A stretch of DNA of 6,745 nucleotides from an uncultured Lachnobacterium sp. (GTDB lineage: Bacteria; Bacillota; Clostridia; Lachnospirales; Lachnospiraceae): contig URLU01000123.1 of assembly GCA_900548765.1 (NCBI GenBank), positions 1 through 6,745 on the forward strand, read 5' to 3'. Of the stretch, positions 1 through 4,699 are shown piece after piece. A program made the position numbers and the translations under genes. The stretch's first letter is position 1; each line of letters starts with the position of its first letter. Below the pieces are notes generated by a model. The model made no database searches and was not told the origin of the DNA. It saw only the letters and a program-made list of their open reading frames with translations.

Positions 1-2
1 TA

Positions 3-65
3 AAAAACACTGGTACTAAAAAAGTATCGCAAACTTCCCGTTTGGAGGTTGTGAAGACCAGATAA
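3..65 (+). CDS. Possible 3' end of a small gene entering from the left edge (partial)
   Basis: This short open frame is cut by the window edge and stops with TAA at 63-65, ending in QTSRLEVVKTR. The only support is comparison with the minus strand. There the frame of the broken small gene ends QTSR-stop and would read on as KRKKTR-stop, and the DNA of the two ends matches as an inverted repeat. Thus TTG (Leu) here lines up with the TAG stop on the other strand. I infer that this may be the tail of a paralogue converging on the minus-strand gene. Upstream of position 30 the similarity fades, so the frame could also be chance. No function can be given. Confidence 0.2.
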   Translation, partial: KNTGTKKVSQTSRLEVVKTR

Positions 66-248
66 CATACAGTGTATTTCTCAGAAAAAATATGAAGTCA
101 GCCATGGAATTTAATCGCGGATAGGCTGGACAGATTTGTATAGCTGTTTCCGTTTCCAGAGTTAATGGAACCCCATGGCAGTTCATATTGTTTTCTGAGA
201 AACAACTGTATGCTATCTGGTTTTTTTACGTTTCTAACGGGAAGTTTG
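30..248. repeat. Imperfect inverted repeat, arms about 30-107 and 173-248
   Basis: The left arm read forward matches the right arm read on the minus strand. CAAACTTCCCGTT is identical in both (30-42 and 236-248). CCAGATA-A/G-CATACAG matches 14 of 15 (58-72 and 206-220), TTCTCAGAAAA is shared (78-88 and 191-201), as is TATGAA (91-96 and 182-187), and GCCATGG closes the arms (101-107 and 173-179). Over the outer 43 bp I count 33 matches with no gap; the inner part needs one- or two-base gaps. About 65 bp separate the arms. The match covers the ends of two converging reading frames and continues past their stops, which fits an inverted duplication of a gene's 3' end better than a simple terminator. 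Confidence 0.7.
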
Positions 249-440
249 GGTTTTCGTTGTCAGCCATTCTTGCGTTTTTGAGTATAGCCCATTTAGGGAC
301 TCGCCTAAATAGGCTTCGTAGTTGTATTGGGTCTGTGTCATTTCTACGAAATAGTCAAAAGACTTTGTTTCTATCAGGTATTTGGCTAAGGCACCCTGCT
401 CTGCATAGCTTAAATGGAAGAGACATAGTTTGAAGCCTGT
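234..440 (-). pseudogene. Frameshifted distal half of the small membrane-protein gene
   Basis: The upstream gene (start at 625) stops at 410-412, but the -1 frame is open from just after the A6 tract (440-445 read on the minus strand) to a TAG at 234-236. It encodes about 68 residues beginning TGFKLCLFHLSYAEQGALAK and ending TKTQTSR. The stretch is protein-like, with mixed charged and aromatic residues and varied codons, and has no ribosome binding site or early ATG of its own. Restoring one A to the tract would give one 130-aa protein. The TAG itself aligns with a TTG codon in the inverted copy near position 43, so the end may be truncated too. I read this as a decayed gene; a sequencing error in the homopolymer or deliberate slippage are alternatives. 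Confidence 0.5.
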
Positions 441-625
441 TTTTTATTAAAATCCTTTTCTGGAAAAATGTAAGTGATGTTGTCAAGGGTGGTGAGATAA
501 CAATTATCTCCATTTTCAGCTATATCCAGCTTCCAGTCCATATGTGGACGGAGGTAGAGAGAAGCGAGCAGTATGATAATTATTATGGTCAAAGCTTGTA
601 GTATACGGGATTTGAAATTGGTCAT
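410..625 (-). CDS. Small membrane-anchored protein, 71 aa as read; probably the 5' part of a broken gene
   Basis: I do not recognise the family. The ATG at 625 (protein begins MTNFKSRILQ) is preferred over the upstream ATG at 691, because AAGGAG (633-638 on this strand) sits 7 nt before it. Residues 9-25 are a strongly hydrophobic segment with five consecutive isoleucines, preceded by K and R, so the protein should be a type II single-pass anchor or an uncleaved signal with the remainder outside the cell. The outside part (WKLDIAENGDNCYLTTLDN onward) has one cysteine and no motif that I know. Reading stops at 410 shortly after an A6 run; the -1 frame carries on convincingly, so the natural product was probably about 130 aa. 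The gene is divergent from the repressor operon and shares its upstream region, which makes common control possible but unproven. Confidence 0.5.
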   Translation of the reverse strand: MTNFKSRILQALTIIIIILLASLYLRPHMDWKLDIAENGDNCYLTTLDNITYIFPEKDFNKKQASNYVSSI

Positions 626-640
626 AGGGCTGCTCCTTGG

Positions 641-660
641 ATTGTATAGATAAATACAAT
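641..660. promoter_or_regulatory. 20-bp palindrome upstream of the divergent small gene (candidate operator)
   Basis: ATTGTAT (641-647) and ATACAAT (654-660) are a perfect 7-bp inverted repeat around AGATAA. It lies 16-35 bp before the minus-strand start at 625, where that gene's promoter would be expected. The half-sites run TGTA then TACA, the opposite order to the TACA-NN-TGTA site of the repressor operon, so it is not the same operator, although ATTGTAT recurs at 741-747. The site is AT-rich, so a chance palindrome is possible. Confidence 0.3.
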
Positions 661-707
661 ATACCATATTGAATAAAAAAGAACATGACATAAATGGAAA
701 TTTTATA

Positions 708-737
708 TTGACAAAATACTTTCGGCAAATGTAGAAT
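708..737 (+). promoter_or_regulatory. Sigma-A-type promoter of the repressor operon
   Basis: TTGACA (708-713) is a perfect -35 hexamer. TAGAAT (732-737) is a one-mismatch -10, and the spacer is 18 bp. Transcription should start near 744, giving a leader of about 105 nt before the ATG at 849. The -10 lies inside the first TGTAGAAT half-site and the start point abuts the full operator at 746-763, so a bound repressor would block polymerase directly. Confidence 0.75.
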
Positions 738-763
738 GAAATTGTATTCTACATTTGTAGAAT
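726..763. promoter_or_regulatory. BlaI/MecI-type operator with three half-sites
   Basis: ATTCTACA-TT-TGTAGAAT (746-763) is a perfect 8-bp inverted repeat around two bases and contains the TACA-NN-TGTA core typical of BlaI/MecI operators. A third half-site, TGTAGAAT (730-737), lies upstream. It forms a second, exact 12-bp inverted repeat with the middle element (CAAATGTAGAAT at 726-737, ATTCTACATTTG at 746-757). The cluster covers the -10 and the predicted transcription start. Binding by the product of the gene at 849, and so autoregulation, is inferred from family behaviour and position. Confidence 0.8.
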
Positions 764-791
764 ATGATTCATACAGAATATATGCTAATTT

Positions 792-816
792 GAACAAGGC
801 TTGCTATGACTTGTTC
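792..816 (+). other. Leader hairpin GAACAAG / CTTGTTC
   Basis: In the repressor leader, GAACAAG (792-798) pairs perfectly with CTTGTTC (810-816) across an 11-nt loop. No T-run follows, so it is not an intrinsic terminator. It may be a weak RNA stem ahead of the ribosome binding site or a DNA dyad for another protein. Its role is unknown. Confidence 0.3.
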
Positions 817-848
817 GTGCATAATAAAACGAAAGGAATAATAAAATC

Positions 849-1223
849 ATGAAGCGACTACCAGATTCAGAACTAGAAATCATGCTAATAATATGGGAAT
901 TCGACCGCCCGATAACCAGAATTGAAATCGAGGAGAGAATGGATGCAGACAGGAAGCTGTCGCCGACCACAATCCTGTCCTTCCTTTCCAGACTACAGGA
1001 GAAGGGCTTTATCGAGGTTACAAAGAATGGAAAGAGTAATATATATACAGCCTTAATTGATAAGCAGACATATACCAAAGCAGAGAGCAGAAACGTCCTC
1101 AAAAAGCTCTACAACAATTCCTTAAAGAATTTCGTGGCAGCTTTATATGACGGAGATAATATTTCGGAAGAGGATTTGCAGAGTCTGGAAGAGTATCTAC
1201 ACCAAAAGAGGGATGAAAAATGA
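849..1223 (+). CDS. BlaI/MecI-family winged-helix transcriptional repressor
   Basis: A 124-aa cytoplasmic repressor, the usual length for the family. Residues 1-70 form the winged helix. LPDSELEIMLIIWEFDRPIT (4-23) is the typical opening with the conserved Trp, LSPTTILSFLSRLQEKGFI (37-55) is the recognition helix region, and a basic wing (VTKNGKSNIYTA) follows. Residues 75-124 form the helical dimer arm. BlaI/MecI proteins bind as dimers to TACA-NN-TGTA operators and are inactivated by cleavage in the dimer arm when the partner BlaR1 protease is triggered. An Asn-Phe pair occurs at 94-95, but by my alignment from memory the canonical N-F scissile pair corresponds to Ala98-Leu99 here. AAAGGA (832-837) lies 11 nt before the ATG, a little far. 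The stop overlaps the next start (ATGA), so the two genes are translationally coupled. The target operator is just upstream at 746-763. The family call is firm; the resistance or sensing role is not. Confidence 0.93.
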   Translation: MKRLPDSELEIMLIIWEFDRPITRIEIEERMDADRKLSPTTILSFLSRLQEKGFIEVTKNGKSNIYTALIDKQTYTKAESRNVLKKLYNNSLKNFVAALYDGDNISEEDLQSLEEYLHQKRDEK

Positions 1224-3172
1224 GCGGTAGATTAAAGAAGATTATTTGGATGATTATAATGACAGAATTAGTTGTCCTTCATCTGGCAGTGCTTGAAATG
1301 CTGTACGTGCGGGGACACAAAATACTGTCAGCTATTTTAATTGCTGGTTTTGTGTTTATGGCAGTTTTTCACTATCTAAGCTACAGGGGCTTTGTGAGAA
1401 AATGCGTAAGTACAATCAGGATGCTTGAGGATGAGAAAACCAATGAGATTTTTGAGGAAGCCAAGGCTCAAAGTGGAAACTCGGCTGAAAAGCTGCGGAT
1501 ATATGAAAGCTCTGATGCTGTAAATCCCTTTGTCATGGGTGTGGCTAAGCCCGCAGTGATTCTTCCGGCAAGCTGCAAGGGACAGGCGAATCTCAGGCTT
1601 ATTCTGCTCCATGAGTGTTTTCATGTGAAAAGAGGTGATACCCGCTACAAGCTGGCAATGCTTATAGCCAACTGCATCTTATGGTTCAATCCGATAGCCT
1701 ATCTTATCCGCTATGTGAGCTATCAGGACATAGAGATATCCTGCGATGAAGCCGTTGTGAAGGGCAAAAGCAGGGAGGAGCGTCTGGCATACGGACAGTT
1801 CCTGATTGATTCTGTAAGGAATATGAACCGGAAGGCAGACAGCTACAATGCCTATTGGAACAGCAGTAAGAGGATTTTAAAGCACAGAATTGATGCGGTA
1901 GTAAACGAAAACAGGAAGTGGGATATATTTGCCAAATGCGCGATTATAGTTCTTGCCTTGGAGGTCATCTGCACAGGCGGGCTTCTGGGCAGAAAGCTGG
2001 TGACAGACTATAAGGAAACCACAGGTCCTGTAAATGAATACGATGGCGTCACACCGCCAGACATTTACAATGAGGAGGCAATAGCTTCAATGCTGTCCGT
2101 GGATTTGAAGTCTGACTACACAGAAGATGCGGCTTCGATAAATGCTATTGATGAACTGTACCCTCAAAAGGAGTTAAGCCAGATTTCAGTGCAGGCAGAA
2201 AATCCATGGCAGATAAAAATTAAAAGACCTGGTGTGTTTAAGGTGGCAGCGGAGACTGCCCTGCAGAGATTATATTATTACTGGGAAAATCCAACCGGAT
2301 TTGACATGGAATTGTACGAGGCATCGCCATATCAGTCAAATTGCGAGATTGTATATGAGAAGCGTCTGGCAGGAGATATAGACAACTCAGTATGGGGAAT
2401 TATGTGGAGGGTCTATTACAGTGATATAGCGTCATCGCAAAGCTATAAGGATGGCTATGGATTTACAATAGATGGGGAAGAAAACTATCTGTATTATGCT
2501 ACCGCAGTGCAGGTAAAAATGGAGGAGCCATACCTTTTTGAAGTCATTGGATATGCAGACCTGTACAAGACATTTGACGCCTATAAGGAAAAATATGATA
2601 TAGATTACGAGAGCCAGTTTCCAAAGCTTTTATCAGGGGCAGAGACAGGAGAGATGGATTTGAGCGGTCAGAAGGAACTGGCAGATGCACTTGCCGAGTC
2701 AGAAGGCTTATGGGACGCTATGATTTCATTTCCGGAAAACGAAAATGAAGGCTATATGTTAGCCACCGCAGATAAGGCAATGATGCAGGTTTATTCCGTC
2801 CTCTATTATACCTCTGACGCAGGGCAGAGCTGGAGGCAGATTGAAATGGATGATGTGGGAAGCATGCATGATATGGTCTATGATTTTGCCTTTATCAATG
2901 AAAAGGAAGGATATATGGCATTGCATTCATTTGACAATCAGGCTCCGGAACTATTAAGGACTGAAAACGGTGGATATACTTGGGAAAGTATAGTGCTCAC
3001 AAAGGAGCAGGAGGATTTCTGTCAGGCATATGCTCCGATATGGGATGGAGAAAAATATATTGTGTATGTCGGAAAAGAAGGCAGCGCAAGGGATGAAGGA
3101 GAGAAGGCGTGTTATGAGTCAACAGATGGAGGAAAAAGCTGGAGCTACACCGGTCAGGTCGTCTTACAGTAG
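1220..3172 (+). CDS. BlaR1-type M56 zinc metalloprotease receptor with Asp-box (BNR) C-terminal domain
   Basis: A 650-aa membrane protein, longer than the roughly 590 aa of classical BlaR1/MecR1. Two membrane segments (about 7-29 and 36-53) precede the M56 core. In the core NPFVMGVAKPAVILP (102-116) is the usual pre-catalytic block, HECFH (131-135) is the HExxH zinc and catalytic motif, and E-I-S-C-D-E (172-177) holds the likely third ligand. WFNPIAYL (155-162) and a final membrane segment (about 237-257) follow. Beyond it about 390 residues should lie outside. I find no penicillin-sensor context (no KTG; SGQK at 482-485 looks fortuitous). Instead three Asp-box motifs end the protein: TSDAGQSW (531-538), TENGGYTW (581-588) and STDGGKSW (634-641), spaced about 50 residues, each ending a sialidase/BNR-like repeat. 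By family analogy, ligand sensing would activate the protease and lead to loss of the upstream repressor. The start overlaps the repressor stop by 4 bp, with GAGGGA 6 nt upstream. The ligand is unknown. Confidence 0.9.
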   Translation: MSGRLKKIIWMIIMTELVVLHLAVLEMLYVRGHKILSAILIAGFVFMAVFHYLSYRGFVRKCVSTIRMLEDEKTNEIFEEAKAQSGNSAEKLRIYESSDAVNPFVMGVAKPAVILPASCKGQANLRLILLHECFHVKRGDTRYKLAMLIANCILWFNPIAYLIRYVSYQDIEISCDEAVVKGKSREERLAYGQFLIDSVRNMNRKADSYNAYWNSSKRILKHRIDAVVNENRKWDIFAKCAIIVLALEVICTGGLLGRKLVTDYKETTGPVNEYDGVTPPDIYNEEAIASMLSVDLKSDYTEDAASINAIDELYPQKELSQISVQAENPWQIKIKRPGVFKVAAETALQRLYYYWENPTGFDMELYEASPYQSNCEIVYEKRLAGDIDNSVWGIMWRVYYSDIASSQSYKDGYGFTIDGEENYLYYATAVQVKMEEPYLFEVIGYADLYKTFDAYKEKYDIDYESQFPKLLSGAETGEMDLSGQKELADALAESEGLWDAMISFPENENEGYMLATADKAMMQVYSVLYYTSDAGQSWRQIEMDDVGSMHDMVYDFAFINEKEGYMALHSFDNQAPELLRTENGGYTWESIVLTKEQEDFCQAYAPIWDGEKYIVYVGKEGSARDEGEKACYESTDGGKSWSYTGQVVLQ

Positions 3173-4604
3173 GGCTGCCAGAAAAATCATATTTGTAAAA
3201 ATGCTGTGCAGCCCGGTATTTGTGGCGTTCTATTTATTTTTCTGTGTGGTTTTATACAGATTCTGTATGCTTGGAAATGTAAAGAAAAGGGGAAGTCTCT
3301 TAGTTGTCTGTGCAGTTACATTCCTGCTTTATCTGACAGCATATATTGTGCGGATATGCAGGATGAAGGTCTGCGATTCTCTGCCGGAAGCTGATGCTCC
3401 GGTAAAAAGCTATGGATTCTATCGGAAATACTTTTATGCCTTTAGCCAGCTGGGAAGGATTTATATAAAAGAGTGCGATGACAAAGAGCGTGACTATCTC
3501 AGGTTAAAATATGCAAAGCTGCCAAGATATAAGGCATTTTTCTGGAAGATACCGGCAATTATCATTCTGATTCTGACTACGATTATGACAATTACAGCCA
3601 TAACTAAAGATGTGGTGCAGTTTAGGGGCAAGCTAGCCTGGTACTTGTTTGACATGTATCACACACCGATTATCACCGAGGCAGACACTGAGGAAGATAA
3701 AGCAGATGACAGCCCTGTACCTGTGGTCATGACGGAGCAGAAATATGTGAGAACATATGTGAGAACTATTGATTTTGGTACTAACGTGTATAAAATCGAC
3801 GAAAATAATGTATTGTGGGGATGTGGCAGAAATAATTATGGTCAGCTTGGTCAGGGAACACAGGACTATGATATCCATGATGATATGGTAAAAATCGCTG
3901 AAAATGTTATCCACATTGATTTTGCCCAAGAGGGATTTCTGATATATCTTACAGAGGACAATAAGCTGTATGGACTTGGAAATGCCGGCTGTGGTGCCTT
4001 GCAGGCGTATAATGAGTTCGACTGGGATAAATATATGAATGGGGAGCATTATATTGTCAGCACACCAAAGCTCCTGATAGAGGATGTGCGCTATGCGGTC
4101 TGTGGAAGGGCTGATGTAGTCGCCATTAAAAATGACAGGACGGTATGGACCTGGGGAACCATATACATCAACGGAGGATACATGTCCTCAGATGTATACT
4201 ATGTGAAGGAACCAAAGCAGATTCTGGAGGATGCGGCAGTGGTTACAGGAGGCTGGTTTAATCATGCGGCATTGCTCTATGATGGAACAGTCTGGACTTG
4301 GGGCTATAATAGTGCCGGAAACTGCGGTGTCGAGGGCGAAGAGGTCATAAGTGAACCGGTTAAGGTCGCAGAGGATGTCCATAAGGTATGGACAGGCAGG
4401 CTTGATCCGGATGATGAGTTCCAGTTCAACAACACCATTATTCAAAAAAGGGATGGTTCCTATTGGGGCTGCGGAGAGAATATAGGGTATGAGGAGCGTG
4501 TAGTAAACGGGGCAGAGGCTGATTACACTGCCATATGCTCCAGTGAGTTTCAGGAGATTGACTCGATTTGGGGATTTATAAAATCTGTTAGAGAAAAGAA
4601 ATGA
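3114..4604 (+). CDS. Membrane-anchored RCC1-repeat protein
   Basis: A 496-aa protein if begun at the ATG at 3114, which follows the purine-rich stretch AGGAGAGAAGG (3097-3107). The frame is open back to an ATG at 3030, and ATGs at 3126 or 3201 are also possible but have poorer sites. Membrane segments fall at about residues 25-50, 60-82 and 143-164, with a basic, probably cytoplasmic loop of about 60 residues between the second and third. The rest (about 165-496) should be outside. It carries five RCC1-type motifs: VLWGCGRNNYGQLGQG (233-248), KLYGLGNAGCGAL (284-296), TVWTWGTIYINGG (343-355), TVWTWGYNSAGNCG (392-405) and SYWGCGENIGY (449-459). RCC1 repeats build seven-bladed propellers used for protein-protein binding; five visible repeats imply degenerate blades or an incomplete propeller. 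The 5' end overlaps the receptor gene by 59 bp in another frame, so the two are probably coupled and regulated by the same repressor. The biochemical role is unknown; a partner of the receptor ectodomain is my inference. Confidence 0.85.
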   Translation: MSQQMEEKAGATPVRSSYSRAARKIIFVKMLCSPVFVAFYLFFCVVLYRFCMLGNVKKRGSLLVVCAVTFLLYLTAYIVRICRMKVCDSLPEADAPVKSYGFYRKYFYAFSQLGRIYIKECDDKERDYLRLKYAKLPRYKAFFWKIPAIIILILTTIMTITAITKDVVQFRGKLAWYLFDMYHTPIITEADTEEDKADDSPVPVVMTEQKYVRTYVRTIDFGTNVYKIDENNVLWGCGRNNYGQLGQGTQDYDIHDDMVKIAENVIHIDFAQEGFLIYLTEDNKLYGLGNAGCGALQAYNEFDWDKYMNGEHYIVSTPKLLIEDVRYAVCGRADVVAIKNDRTVWTWGTIYINGGYMSSDVYYVKEPKQILEDAAVVTGGWFNHAALLYDGTVWTWGYNSAGNCGVEGEEVISEPVKVAEDVHKVWTGRLDPDDEFQFNNTIIQKRDGSYWGCGENIGYEERVVNGAEADYTAICSSEFQEIDSIWGFIKSVREKK

Positions 4605-4623
4605 AAAAATATTATTGCCTTGT

Positions 4624-4653
4624 TTGATAATGTGGTTAATTTGTAGTTATAAT
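4624..4653 (+). promoter_or_regulatory. Sigma-A-type promoter of the double-HTH regulator gene
   Basis: TTGATA (4624-4629) and a perfect TATAAT (4648-4653) are separated by 18 bp. The start point would be near 4660, giving a leader of about 40 nt. This strong promoter only 20 bp after the RCC1 gene stop shows that the regulator has its own transcription start. I see no intrinsic terminator between the two genes, so read-through from the operon is possible. ATAATGT is repeated directly at 4627-4633 and 4649-4655 (22 bp apart, about two helical turns), overlapping both hexamers. Confidence 0.75.
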
Positions 4654-4699
4654 GTAGGTACGAGAGAGAATCACTAGGATTAGGGAGAACACAGGAAAT

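Noticed and set aside
188..433. 81-aa plus-strand frame in the left region
   Set aside because: It lies in the right arm of the inverted repeat and antisense to the better-supported minus-strand frame, and I see no convincing ribosome binding site before its ATG.
626..691. Upstream ATG at 691 for the minus-strand small gene
   Set aside because: It would add 22 residues and cover the palindrome and divergent promoter region. The ATG at 625 has AAGGAG at the right distance and leaves a basic N-terminus directly before the membrane segment.
2663..2674. SxxK motif (SGQK) in the receptor tail as a penicillin-acylation site
   Set aside because: The surrounding residues do not resemble the STYK context of BlaR1, and no KTG-type motif follows. 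A four-residue pattern of this kind occurs by chance.
3030..3113. Earlier starts (3030, 3045, 3066, 3093) for the RCC1 gene
   Set aside because: They lengthen the overlap with the receptor gene to as much as 143 bp, and the purine-rich AGGAGAGAAGG fits best with the ATG at 3114.
3633..4049. 138-aa minus-strand frame inside the RCC1 gene
   Set aside because: It is antisense to a gene with clear repeated RCC1 motifs and shows no recognisable domain; a shadow frame.
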